The position numbers were made by a program, and so were the translations under genes. From positions 930,001-994,000 of the forward strand of contig NZ_CP011040.1 in NCBI RefSeq assembly GCF_000238255.3: 64,000 bases of DNA, in the 5' to 3' direction. The notes beneath the pieces were generated by a model that ran no database searches, was not told where the DNA came from, and saw nothing but the letters and a program-made list of their open reading frames with translations. Positions 20,701 to 28,639 of this stretch are shown here, piece after piece. Numbering within the stretch: position 1 is the first letter of the stretch; each line of letters begins with the position of its first letter. Source of the stretch: Pseudoalteromonas spongiae UST010723-006. GTDB lineage: Bacteria; Pseudomonadota; Gammaproteobacteria; Enterobacterales; Alteromonadaceae.

Positions 20701-23700
20701 GGCAGTGACAAGCGAGAACGCTGTTGGCGTGTCATCGGGATCATTGGCTGACAAGGTTGCGATGTTTGTTGTGGTCCCCGTCGCGCTTTGATTAACTGTA
20801 GTGCTAGATACCGTAATATCATCGGGCGCATCATTGACAGCGGTAATAATTACTGAGCTTTGGTTTGCTCCTGAACTATTTGCGATACCATCATTAAATA
20901 CCCAATCGAATGTAGCGATTGCATCAGGGTCATCAGATCCGTTGCTGTAAGTGATATTTTGCAGCACTTCATTAACCAATACGGTTGTAGGCGTTGATAA
21001 GTCACCGCTAAATGTCACCGTTAATGTGCCAGACGTAGAGCTAAATGAAGCAAACTTATCACCAATAGAATTTGTAATGTCACTACCTCTGACTGCCACC
21101 TGAGAGCCGTCTTGTACACTAAATACATCATCTGTATTTGCACCGCCATTACGAGCAATAGTTAATGAAGCGCCTGTATAATTACCTTGAGATGAATTCA
21201 GTGCATCTAATTCGACGTCACTAATCGTAACATTAGCATCGAGTACCTGCTTTGTTCCGCCTTCGGTATACGCGGAACTGCCATCTAGATTATTAAACAA
21301 TGGTAAGTTATTGCTTTGTTCAAAGGTTATTAGCGAGTCACCACCAACGTCACTGACCGCTAGGACAGATAAGTCATTTCCAGCACTATTTGTTAAGTTT
21401 AGAGAAACTTCTACGCTACTAAAGTCTGTAGCATCAGTATCAATTTCTAATGTGCCAGCGCCATTAAAGCGCACATTAGATGTCGTTAAACCAACTATCC
21501 CAGTGAGACGAATTGAATCATCACTAGCCAAATCAACTATCGTGTCACCATTTAAGTCAGAACTTGAACCAGAGAAAATATCACTTTCGCTTCCACCAGT
21601 CATACTATCTGTACCAGCACCCGGTGCTATTGTATCAGCACCCGCACCACCGGATAGGTTATCACTACCAGCACTTCCATTAATTGTTTGATCACCTGTA
21701 GAGCCTGTGATTGTAAACCCGTCACTAGCAGGTGTCGTTGCTGTTAGCGTTTTACTACTTACATCTGCCGCAGCCATAGTAACGGTAATGCCACCGCCAG
21801 AGCCTGTAGCAAACTCCTCAATGGCATTTAAATTACCGCCTGTGACACTGCCTGTCGTTGAAAAGGTCAGCGTATCAGTGCCTGCAGCAGTAATAATGCC
21901 ACTAAAGCCATTAAGCTGAGCTGGCGTTAAAACAAGGTCAGCACTGTTCTCTAACGTTAGATTTGCAAATCCACTAATTGTGGCACTTGCAATGTCGTTT
22001 GCGCCATCTGAAACAAACGTATTTGCAACGTCAGTATTGCCCGTTAAAGATCCGCTAAAGTCAAATGTGGCAATGTCAAACGTAATGGCATCAGATGCAG
22101 AATTCGCCGTAAAGGAGTTGCTATTGCTTGCGCCCAAGTTGATGGTACGGGAATCGGTCGAATCGTCACCAAAATCATATGTTTCTACGGTCGTACTATT
22201 AATAGTAACGTTGCCATCACCAGAAATATTAATGGTCTCAGCGCCAGCTGCTGTGATGGTTTTTGCTTGTATGGCAGCATACTGCGCTGCCGTCATATCC
22301 ACGGTAGCGTTAGATTCTAGGCTTAACACCTCAATATTAGTGAGTGTTCCTCCGGTAATATCCGCACCATTACCAAGCAATATGGTATCGTCCGTAGTGC
22401 CATTACCAACGAGTGTACCTGTAAATGTTAAAGTACCAAGGTCAAAGGTAATCGCATCATTAGCCGTAGTTGCACTTACACTGTGATCCGCATTTGAAAT
22501 CGTGATAGTACGCGTATTCGTCGAATCGTCACCGATTGAATAAGTTTCGATATTCGCTAAGGTCGTAAAGTTACCGTCACCAGAGACATTGAGTTGTTCT
22601 GAACCAGCTGCTGTAATAGTGCCTGTAAACCCAGCCAATTGAGATGCATCAATCGAAACCGTCGCACCCGATGCTAACGTTAGGTTTTCAATGCCGCCTA
22701 ATAAAACACCTGAGAAATTAGTACTGTCCACAACACTTAAGGTATCACCCGTTCCGCCAGCACCATTAAGCACACCGCTTGAGTACGTTGCAGCGCCTAA
22801 TGTAATGGTATCGTTGCCAGAACTTCCCGTAATATTTTGCGTCAATGAACCACCAGAGGTACCCAGTGTCACCGAATTCGCTGCGCCAAGCACATAGGTC
22901 TCAATGTCCGCATTAGCGGTAAATCCATCGGTTGCGGCACTAATCGTTATTTGGTTGGTGCCAGAAGCAGTTACAGTACCTGTAAACCCATCATGCTGTG
23001 CTTCTGTCATGGTAACTGACGCACCAGAGTCAACAATTAAGCTTGTGATATTTGTCGTATCTATACCCGCGTTAGCAATACTACTGCCGTTGCCCATCTG
23101 CAGAATGTCATTGGTATTCGCACCATTTAACGAACCTGTATAGCTAAGCGTGCCAAGGTTAAAGGTAATCGCATCGTTGCTTGAAAAATCAGTAACATAG
23201 CCGCCTGTATGAGCAATCGTTACAGTACGTGTATTTGTCGTATCATCACCGACGTGCCAATTTTCGATGTTGTTAAGAGTTGAGAAATTACCATCGCCTG
23301 ATATGGTTACCGTTTCTGTCCCCGATGCAGTAACGGTACCCGAGAATTGCGACAGCTGTGCTGCACTTAGCGTGGCGCTTGCGCCGCTTGCAAGAGTAAG
23401 GTTCTCAAAGCTTGAAACAGTCGCACCTGAAATATCTGCGGATAGCGGCAGGCTTAACGTGTCTGTACCACCGCTGGCATTCAATGTTCCTCCAGAAATG
23501 GTACCCGTAAACTCGAAAATATCATCACTACTACTGCCGGTTATGTTTTGCGAGGTAGTCATAAAGCTAACGGTCATGCCACTACTGAGTACATATGTTT
23601 CAACACCGCTGTTGGCGGTAATCGACGCGTCGCCATTAGCAGTGCTTACGGTAATTTGATCGCTTCCACCAGCTGCAGTAATTGTCGAAAAGCCATCATG

Positions 23701-25458
23701 TTGAGCTTCTGTCATGGTGACAGCACCAGTCATGGTAAGTGTTTCAAATCCAGACAACGAATTCGCACCAGCGAGATTACCACCTGTTGTGATTTGCAAC
23801 TCATCCGTTCCAGTGCCACCAACAATGTCGCCCGTCACGGTAAAGCCTGCGACACTGATTGTGTCTGCCGCACTATCCGCACCGGTCACATCTTGACCCG
23901 CAGCACCTAAGGTAAAGACCCCTGTATAGCTCGCGCCTAATGAATACGATTCAATGGCACTATCACCACTGAAGTTATCGCTACCTGAAGCAACGGTAAT
24001 CGACTGACTCGCGTTGTCAGTAAATGTCGTAAACAACTCATGCTGCGCTGAGGTCATGGTAACGCCAGAGCTTGCAGGAATAGTGATCGTTTCAAAGTTT
24101 GAAACGGTTACCCCCGTCATATTCCACGTATCAACGGCGATTAAAACATCGGTTCCACCACCACCATTTGCAGTTCCCGCAGTATGGCTAGCATTGCCTA
24201 TGGTTAGTGTTTCATCGCTTGAGTCAAACGAGAACGAAGGGGATAAATTTGTACCATTGGTTGTATCAAACGCTGTTGCCGAAGTGGTTGCACTGGTAAA
24301 AGAAACGGTATGGGCCGTGCCAGAAGTATAGGTGGCAACGTTGCCGTTGGTGCCATTACCATTACCACTGTCATCGGTGATATTGGTGCTTGCATTAAGG
24401 TCTAGGCGGAAAGTTCCTTCCCCAGAGGTGCCCACAGTCACCGTATACACCGAGTTAGCAACCGAAACAGCAACGTTGTCGATAGTACCACCTGCATCTC
24501 CCGTCACATTGGTGATGGTAAAATCATCCGCTGTAACATTGTTGGCATTCTCATTAAAGGTTACGGTGAAGTCGACCGAAGTCGCATCATCGCCACTACT
24601 TTCCGTAATTGACTGGACAACGGGTGGGGTGACATCGGATACAGTTATCGTAAAGCCTTTTTGAAATGTATCAACACTATCGTTGTTATCATCCGTCTGT
24701 ACACAAATTGAATACGTGCCCGCAGCCAGTGATGAGTTCGTTCGCAACGTCGAACCACTGAAGTTAAAACTACTATTGTCATCATCTGATGTTGTAGCCC
24801 CACAATCACCATTAGCTGATGAGCCATCACTTACTAAACTGTAAGTATGCGTGTCACCTCCATCAGCATCCGCCGTAGTTGCAGTCGCCACCGTGGCATT
24901 AGCTCCCGTTGCGCTATCATTAATGGATGTAGTATTTAGAGTAATGTCAGTTGGAATGGCATTAGCAGCCGCCGCCGCGTGATAAATAGAAGTGCCGTTA
25001 CAATTTCCAGGATTGACAACATGAGTGGGTGTATAATAAGTTCCGCCAAGGACGGTATGACAGTGAGCGCGAGTAGCCGTTGTGCTCGCAAACATTTTAT
25101 AGCCAGCCTGCTTATCGCCAGAAGTTGTCGCCTGACGCGTTTCAGCACTTGCAAGTAGCCCGTTTTGTTTGAGGTAGTCGACAGTGTTAGCTACCTCAGT
25201 CGCAACGCCTTTGTTAAGCTTTTGCTCTCTCTGGTTTGAGAAAGTATTAAATGCTCTTTTACCAGCGTGTGAACTGATTCGATTGGTTGGGTTTTCTGAT
25301 ACAAAAACCACGTTTTCGCTTTTAAGTTTACGTGCGCTGGATAACGAAACCCGACTCGACGGCGCTGCATTAGCCGCACCGAGGACTGCAAGCAAAGGCA
25401 AGGCAGCTTTCACAGACTTACTAACTTTAGTTATTTGATTATTGCAATCTTTTTTCAT
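14782..25458 (-). CDS. giant multi-domain repeat protein (Ig-like/cadherin-like, RTX-like, TSP3), likely surface or secreted
   Basis: About 3,558 residues. Order: signal peptide (cleavage near LGAANA); a cadherin-like domain with paired cysteines; a bacterial Ig-like domain; seven ~120-residue beta-rich repeats (about residues 440-1200, each with FENLTLASGA then AAQLSGF and TITAAG-type motifs); a short RTX-like calcium site (GGAGADTIAPGAGTDSMTGG); many cadherin-like, Calx-beta-like and putative-Ig units joined by NDAP linkers; a TSP3-like calcium motif (DTDRDGVADFAEG, DSDGDGIADYLD); a choice-of-anchor-U-like segment (DGGPNDADG, DPGGVA); two more Ig-like units; and a C-terminal SSGN, hydrophobic helix and RNKK, resembling a GlyGly-CTERM sorting tail. 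ATG 25458 is preferred over 25464 because AAGGA is correctly spaced only for 25458. It is the last gene of the operon. Likely an adhesin or matrix protein. Confidence 0.9.
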   Translation of the reverse strand: MKKDCNNQITKVSKSVKAALPLLAVLGAANAAPSSRVSLSSARKLKSENVVFVSENPTNRISSHAGKRAFNTFSNQREQKLNKGVATEVANTVDYLKQNGLLASAETRQATTSGDKQAGYKMFASTTATRAHCHTVLGGTYYTPTHVVNPGNCNGTSIYHAAAAANAIPTDITLNTTSINDSATGANATVATATTADADGGDTHTYSLVSDGSSANGDCGATTSDDDNSSFNFSGSTLRTNSSLAAGTYSICVQTDDNNDSVDTFQKGFTITVSDVTPPVVQSITESSGDDATSVDFTVTFNENANNVTADDFTITNVTGDAGGTIDNVAVSVANSVYTVTVGTSGEGTFRLDLNASTNITDDSGNGNGTNGNVATYTSGTAHTVSFTSATTSATAFDTTNGTNLSPSFSFDSSDETLTIGNASHTAGTANGGGGTDVLIAVDTWNMTGVTVSNFETITIPASSGVTMTSAQHELFTTFTDNASQSITVASGSDNFSGDSAIESYSLGASYTGVFTLGAAGQDVTGADSAADTISVAGFTVTGDIVGGTGTDELQITTGGNLAGANSLSGFETLTMTGAVTMTEAQHDGFSTITAAGGSDQITVSTANGDASITANSGVETYVLSSGMTVSFMTTSQNITGSSSDDIFEFTGTISGGTLNASGGTDTLSLPLSADISGATVSSFENLTLASGASATLSAAQLSQFSGTVTASGTETVTISGDGNFSTLNNIENWHVGDDTTNTRTVTIAHTGGYVTDFSSNDAITFNLGTLSYTGSLNGANTNDILQMGNGSSIANAGIDTTNITSLIVDSGASVTMTEAQHDGFTGTVTASGTNQITISAATDGFTANADIETYVLGAANSVTLGTSGGSLTQNITGSSGNDTITLGAATYSSGVLNGAGGTGDTLSVVDSTNFSGVLLGGIENLTLASGATVSIDASQLAGFTGTITAAGSEQLNVSGDGNFTTLANIETYSIGDDSTNTRTITISNADHSVSATTANDAITFDLGTLTFTGTLVGNGTTDDTILLGNGADITGGTLTNIEVLSLESNATVDMTAAQYAAIQAKTITAAGAETINISGDGNVTINSTTVETYDFGDDSTDSRTINLGASNSNSFTANSASDAITFDIATFDFSGSLTGNTDVANTFVSDGANDIASATISGFANLTLENSADLVLTPAQLNGFSGIITAAGTDTLTFSTTGSVTGGNLNAIEEFATGSGGGITVTMAAADVSSKTLTATTPASDGFTITGSTGDQTINGSAGSDNLSGGAGADTIAPGAGTDSMTGGSESDIFSGSSSDLNGDTIVDLASDDSIRLTGIVGLTTSNVRFNGAGTLEIDTDATDFSSVEVSLNLTNSAGNDLSVLAVSDVGGDSLITFEQSNNLPLFNNLDGSSAYTEGGTKQVLDANVTISDVELDALNSSQGNYTGASLTIARNGGANTDDVFSVQDGSQVAVRGSDITNSIGDKFASFSSTSGTLTVTFSGDLSTPTTVLVNEVLQNITYSNGSDDPDAIATFDWVFNDGIANSSGANQSSVIITAVNDAPDDITVSSTTVNQSATGTTTNIATLSANDPDDTPTAFSLVTAGSSGNGLCAGNAGNSSFTISGNNLQSTAALDAGTYQVCLQVSDEDPSSPETYQESFMITIADDVAPTITEVTPVANPTNDATPSVTFSSTEAGTIIMGGSCSTATTTAVVGNNIITLDSDGAGGALGHATFSDCTITVEDADTNQSTPLSLTSFTVDTIAPTLDTGNSLPVDNATNIAVTDSLLLSYDENVLLGVGETITVFNVSNNAVLETFTASSTAAATGSNGGTIAVSAAQITITPGENLPAGTDIAVRYGSSTVIDSAGNLAPAISDSTTYNFVTLPELSIAASPSTITETAVTATFTVSLQDGDGDPFPADGNVTMTTTIDGASTATGGGVDFNLSGTTSGGSFQIDSGQSTNTFTVTSVDDGLTGEAPETVIINISGPSGNAFISNTSSASLTISENELPVISGLPTSLSATEDTESNLDLSAVSFSDGNNSSLTITLTVASGTLSSPLGTSGGVSILGNGTASLTLSGTISSLNNFITNTNAIAVTPVQDDINDIALSMVANDGTTNGNTANSTINVTPVNDNPILISTFTGEFDMTGSGGGTSTFTETDNGITMTVSLDSGTWTNDASGGGSSIGNSIYTGATGPTLTTFNFDRAIDVNSFLHFVNGAADGGTFTFDVTSGTGSNVTETGANVASGVTITPTDWTNVTAFTVINGGGAFNPAFDTLAYTGNLTLPTTLSFTEEIQGNVDLSDFSFADVDDVSITLTLNVTGGTFGTPADGTGVGSGVTGTLVSPTSITLVGSPADVTTYLDTTSNITFAGDLDVQGTGSGSLTILGNDGESGDIPLTTLSIDITNVNDAPTITGTPITSVNENQTYSFSPVGDDVDGDALSYSATGLPNWANISLLTGAITGTPSFDDAGTTSNIVVSVSDGLLSSSLAPFSITVNNVNNAPVANDDNVSTLEDTSVAFNIIANDIDDEGLLLASSVNIVNQPSKGMVTVLNGVINYAPNENVNGSDSFTYTVKDQSQNTSNIANVFIQITSVNDAPSISGSPLTTIKAGQMYQFVPTSDDIDSENLTFTIQNKPSWGLFDQNVGSLSGGPSDNDIGSYENIVISVTDGELAASLPAFNILVKDGNEAPNANNMQVVINEDEAISIIPDISDNEDDTLTTSIESPAKFGTVELQDNVFIYTPNQDYFGEDTFTYSASDGKKTSNIASVAINVKPVNDLPIAVNDVISLPVTESGVYTINVTNNDTDVEDDVVTLSGADANIGQVELVENNIQLTLLPSINSPITINYRVRDSEKAEANASAIVTLTDGNNNAPIITVPEDVIIDSTGLYTKVDLGAATAVDSSGNPVSVSLVEGRTFFRPGRHEVFWQATDSQGNTSVALQNVVVNPQVSLSKPSVMSEEQTGNVFVHLNGIAPSYPLTVNFSISGSADSNDHNLESGRVIFDKGVVKAIPYTIFADGVNEGDEQIVITLSEQLNLGIQSSTTIDIVERNVAPRITLHALQNDELRTLISKQQSEVVIKATVFDANYQDTVNYTWSSNDGIENVSDTESEFRFIPQALDIGVYTIGLIASDNGEPSLSTSASISLVVVESLPELTTKDTDRDGVADFAEGYQDSDGDGIADYLDAIDACNVLQTSADESSQFLLEGDASLCLKRNLVITNAQSGGAAVATSELIEDSNAKNIGGIYTFEATNLDQMGDVVRIVIPQSIPVPKNAVYRKLIAGEWVNFILNANNEVLSAPGTLGYCPSTRDALWQPGLIEGSFCIQLRIEDGGPNDADGLKNGRVTDPGGVAIPLSDNNFPVANDDFVSVKMGDSIIIDVLANDEDIDGDALTITSADSDFGTVTINDNKLQYQTLPEFFGIANVGYGISDGRDGTDYGKLQLIIRANSAPVVTNLSLETNDTTDIVIHLAENMSDPDGDSVSLLEANAESGSIVIDKAAKTITYKPQKGFVGEDIIMYKVSDELGALAEGTITISVSKTPDVVKPEMPKKKSSGNLSWLLLFVSLLFVARNKK

Positions 25459-25468
25459 TACCATTCCT

Positions 25469-26803
25469 TTAATCCAAAGGTTGCAGTTTAGGGTGAGTAA
25501 AGTGGTTACGCATGCGAGGGTGCGAAGGCTCTATCAATTCGGGGTAGTGGCAGCCTGTTAATACCGCCACATCATATATCTGCTCAACATCACCTGTAAA
25601 AGTGAGCTGAGCTATGGTTGAGTTATCAAGTAAATTAATTAGTGTAATACTGGCTGAAGTTTCCATGCCCGATTCCGCAATAGGAATACTTTGCCGAATC
25701 TCACTTTTACGAACTTTAGAAGTAGCAACAATTAAAATATCGCCATGAAACGCCATGCCTCGAGTAAACCCTGCTAATTCAGCCACCACCTTTTTCTCTC
25801 TGGTAGCGGGCTCGTAACTGCAGACCTGCCCTAAGCCAGAATTACAAAAATAGACTTTTCCATTATGCCAGCGAGGTGAGTGCGGCATCATCAAGTCGTC
25901 TATTAAAATTTCGTTGCTAGCGACATCCATTAAGGTACCAGTATCGTTTTTATCATTTTCACGCCACGCACCAGCAGAGTCTAACTGAGAAAAGGTAGTC
26001 ACATAGGCTGGCTTTCCATCTTTTAGCGCCATGCCGTTTAGGTGACATCTATCTTCGGGTACTAAGTCGCTGATAAATGGCGGCTTCCAACGCGGTACAA
26101 AGCTATAATCTGCATCTAATGTGCATAAACATGAAAAGCTAGAATTAACCACCCAAAGGCCATCATCGCCCCAATCTATGTCATGCAAATTAATCATGCC
26201 TGTGTAGTGGGAAGAACGTGCAATATAGCAAGCATCAGTTTTCTCATTGACTGCTTGCATTTGCTCTTCACGATAGTTTTTATATTGACTCTTCTGTTGT
26301 TTTGCGCGCTCACGCAATAAATCTTGTGCAGCCCGTTCAATTTCATTTAACTCGTTATTAGCGCTTTCATTTAGGATACCTAACACCAAAGCGTCCGCGG
26401 CTTGCGCTTCAGGCGATTTGATCTGCTCAGCATTCACTTTGGGCGCAGTAATATCTCGCTCTATAGGAACTAGCGGTTGCTTAACTTTTTCGAGTAGACC
26501 ATCTTCACGATAAAAATTAATGATTTGACTGAACGTTCCGAGGGTAAGCCCTTCGTTTGAAGAGACCAACCCCATGGGGCGGGGAAAATGCTTAAAATTC
26601 ACATCAATGTTTTCACCATCACTGCGCACCAATATCAATCGAGAAGATTGATAAGAAGTGAACACCAAACTTATGTTCAGTGTTTTCAAAATAACAGGGA
26701 GGTTATCTGTGTATTCACAAGAATAATCAAAGTCCTTACTTAAAGAAAAATCGGTAGGAAGATTCAAATCTTGATATTGCTCTTGCTGAGATAGCTGCTC
26801 CAT
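25469..26803 (-). CDS. TIGR03032 family protein with a coiled insert
   Basis: 444 residues matching the TIGR03032 (DUF4915-like) family of unknown function. Diagnostic segments are LHDIDWGDDGLWVVNSSFSC, SFVPRWKPPFIS, PEDRCHLNGMAL, MPHSPRWHNGKVYFCNSGLG and GFTRGMAFHGDILIVATSK, which suggest a beta-propeller-like fold. An extra stretch of about 70 residues (roughly 122-190) is rich in E, K, Q and A (NELNEIERAAQDLLRERAKQ) and looks like a helical or coiled-coil insertion splitting the N-terminal part. There is no signal peptide, so it is probably cytoplasmic. It sits between the S8 protease and the giant gene with a 10-base gap to the latter, whose ribosome binding site overlaps its stop region. 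Confidence 0.87.
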   Translation of the reverse strand: MEQLSQQEQYQDLNLPTDFSLSKDFDYSCEYTDNLPVILKTLNISLVFTSYQSSRLILVRSDGENIDVNFKHFPRPMGLVSSNEGLTLGTFSQIINFYREDGLLEKVKQPLVPIERDITAPKVNAEQIKSPEAQAADALVLGILNESANNELNEIERAAQDLLRERAKQQKSQYKNYREEQMQAVNEKTDACYIARSSHYTGMINLHDIDWGDDGLWVVNSSFSCLCTLDADYSFVPRWKPPFISDLVPEDRCHLNGMALKDGKPAYVTTFSQLDSAGAWRENDKNDTGTLMDVASNEILIDDLMMPHSPRWHNGKVYFCNSGLGQVCSYEPATREKKVVAELAGFTRGMAFHGDILIVATSKVRKSEIRQSIPIAESGMETSASITLINLLDNSTIAQLTFTGDVEQIYDVAVLTGCHYPELIEPSHPRMRNHFTHPKLQPLD

Positions 26804-26826
26804 GGAGTTCCTTATTAAAAGCTTTA

Positions 26827-28026
26827 TTATTGTGATTTATTTTTTTTAAAGTAATTTTTCAGCAAAGACTCTAAACGCGCCACCGTCAACTCAGGTTCTC
26901 TTTGCAAAAACAAAGCAGCGACACCCGTTACGTTTGCTGCTGCCAACGATGTTGCTCCCAACTGCCCATATCGACCATTTAGTCCGGTGGTATTTTGTGG
27001 CTCAGCATTGACCCACAAATCAACGGTTTCGCCATAATTGCTGAGGGCATGTCTCTCGCCAACTTTATTCAACCCACCTACTACTATAGCAGTTTTTATA
27101 GCTGCTTCTGTCGATTGCGGTAAAATATGCTTACCTTGATTCCCTGCGGAAACCACTACCGCAGCTCCCTTCCCATCTCGGCCATTTTTACTCAAATCAT
27201 CAATCACATCTGCAACTGGCTCCAACAAAAACTGTGATGTCCAGCTACAGTTTACAACGTCAGCTTGCAACAATTTTGCAAGATGGAAACTAACCAAAGT
27301 ATTTGAAGTCCATGTATCGGGTTGACGAATAGCAATTAACTCAGCACTAGGGGCTATCCCTTGCACTTTCCCTTTTTCAGTCGACGCGAAGATGACTCCA
27401 GCCACCTTTGTTCCATGGGATTCCTGATAGAAATGAGGACTAACATCAACTCCTTTATCTGTTACATCAAAGCTGAACTTAACGTTAACATCTTTTAATT
27501 CAGGATGGTTGAGGTCAAACCCGTCATCGATTATTGCAATACTGACGCCAGTGCCATCATACTCTTTCAGCCCTTCCCTTATGTTTGGTGGTTTGGTGAT
27601 GAGCGCGTTTACACTGGTACTATGGTGTTGTCTTTGCTGCTGGATATCCGGCTGAACAAGTAAAACACCATAAAGCGACTGCAACTCCTCAATTAAACTT
27701 GGCATAGCGCTATATACGCTGACCTCAATGACAACATAGTCAAAGCCGTGCCCTTCATAAGCAAGCCAAATACGACGAATATTCGGAAACAAGCGTTCTA
27801 TCTGCTGAGTTTTTAACGTTTTATTCTTTTTAACTATGATACGGCTACTCAAAGCTATTGGATATTGTTTCCCATTGCTTTGAAGTGTTGTATGCATCCC
27901 CTCAATTAACATCTTCATGGAAAAGTTATAAAAGTTTAGATTCAAATTGCCTGCGGCAATACTGTTTGCGTATGCATTCCCTGCAAATATAATGAAAAAA
28001 TACAAATATCGACGACTGACTAACAT
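26827..28026 (-). CDS. subtilisin-like serine protease (peptidase S8)
   Basis: 399 residues. A signal-peptide-like start (YLYFFIIFAGNAYA) is followed by an inhibitor/propeptide-like region to about residue 150 and an S8 catalytic domain. The triad is visible: Asp167 in IAIIDDGFDLNHPEL, His204 in SHGTKVAGV, Ser360 in GATSLAAANVTG; Asn296 in VVSAGNQG is the oxyanion residue. The serine motif differs from the usual GTSxAAP (A before T, N for P), as in some marine relatives. It is probably exported and may process the giant protein or the collar proteins encoded in the same operon. The gap to the preceding collar gene (69 bases) holds a hairpin. Confidence 0.9.
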   Translation of the reverse strand: MLVSRRYLYFFIIFAGNAYANSIAAGNLNLNFYNFSMKMLIEGMHTTLQSNGKQYPIALSSRIIVKKNKTLKTQQIERLFPNIRRIWLAYEGHGFDYVVIEVSVYSAMPSLIEELQSLYGVLLVQPDIQQQRQHHSTSVNALITKPPNIREGLKEYDGTGVSIAIIDDGFDLNHPELKDVNVKFSFDVTDKGVDVSPHFYQESHGTKVAGVIFASTEKGKVQGIAPSAELIAIRQPDTWTSNTLVSFHLAKLLQADVVNCSWTSQFLLEPVADVIDDLSKNGRDGKGAAVVVSAGNQGKHILPQSTEAAIKTAIVVGGLNKVGERHALSNYGETVDLWVNAEPQNTTGLNGRYGQLGATSLAAANVTGVAALFLQREPELTVARLESLLKNYFKKNKSQ

Positions 28027-28052
28027 TAATCTTCAACTTTTACAACTCAAAT

Positions 28053-28081
28053 GTGTGAAGAAAGCATAACGTTCTTCACAC
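28053..28081 (-). other. hairpin between third collar gene and S8 protease gene
   Basis: GTGTGAAGAA / TTCTTCACAC, a perfect 10-bp stem with a 9-base loop in the only sizeable gap of the operon. No T run follows on the minus strand, so it may affect mRNA processing or stability rather than simply terminate. Confidence 0.55.
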
Positions 28082-28095
28082 TAAGATAAAACCAA

Positions 28096-28629
28096 TTAAT
28101 TACGGCTAGGATATAAACCGATTGTCGCGATACAGAAGTTCAATGCTAAAAACGGTTGCCTATTCTCGTGCGATAAACCACCACCAGCATTTTTAAGCAT
28201 GCTCGCTGACATAGTCGTAGTGCCGGTAGGGTTCGTTTTTAGATTACGAATCCTCTCATTCGGGAAACCATCAACAGCTAAATGCTTATTACTAGGCTCA
28301 TTCGTATCACCGGCCGCTAATTGGCCAGAAATCGTATGCGTGTGTCGCGGTAGCTGATTCTCTGCTAAAACAACAGCAGGTATGCCGCCAGAGGCGCCAT
28401 AAGGCCTAGGCGTCAATCCTGGACCAGTACCCCAGTGCATTGGCGCGCGGCCTTTTAAGTTTGGCAGGCCAAAAGTCGTACGACCATCGCCACCATAGGC
28501 AGTGCCAACCAAAGAAAACAACGCGGTATTTTGTGCAATTTGCAGTAACTGGCCATCGCACATACTCCAACCTCGTGGAGCATAGGTATTTGCCCATATA
28601 CGTACTTCGGCAATAAACGGTTCTGACAT
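28096..28629 (-). CDS. tail-collar domain protein (microcystin-dependent-protein type), third copy
   Basis: 177 residues with a phage Tail Collar domain at the N terminus: FAEVR-type start, APRGWSMCDGQLLQI, ALFSLVGTAYGGDGRTTFGLP, NLKGRAPMHWGTGPG, then a variable middle and the ending LNFCIATIGLYPSRN. The family was named from phage tail fibres and from cyanobacterial Mdp proteins; many members occur in bacteria outside phages, often in sets of three as here. There is no signal peptide. It is the third of three adjacent paralogues, 10 bases after the second, and all three end in PSRN. Confidence 0.92.
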   Translation of the reverse strand: MSEPFIAEVRIWANTYAPRGWSMCDGQLLQIAQNTALFSLVGTAYGGDGRTTFGLPNLKGRAPMHWGTGPGLTPRPYGASGGIPAVVLAENQLPRHTHTISGQLAAGDTNEPSNKHLAVDGFPNERIRNLKTNPTGTTTMSASMLKNAGGGLSHENRQPFLALNFCIATIGLYPSRN

Positions 28630-28639
28630 GATAATCTCC

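Noticed and set aside
14782..25458. Many plus-strand frames of 60 to 218 codons across the giant gene
   Set aside because: They are antisense to a single long, coherent protein and rich in A, V, S, P from its codon pattern; no ribosome sites or family motifs.
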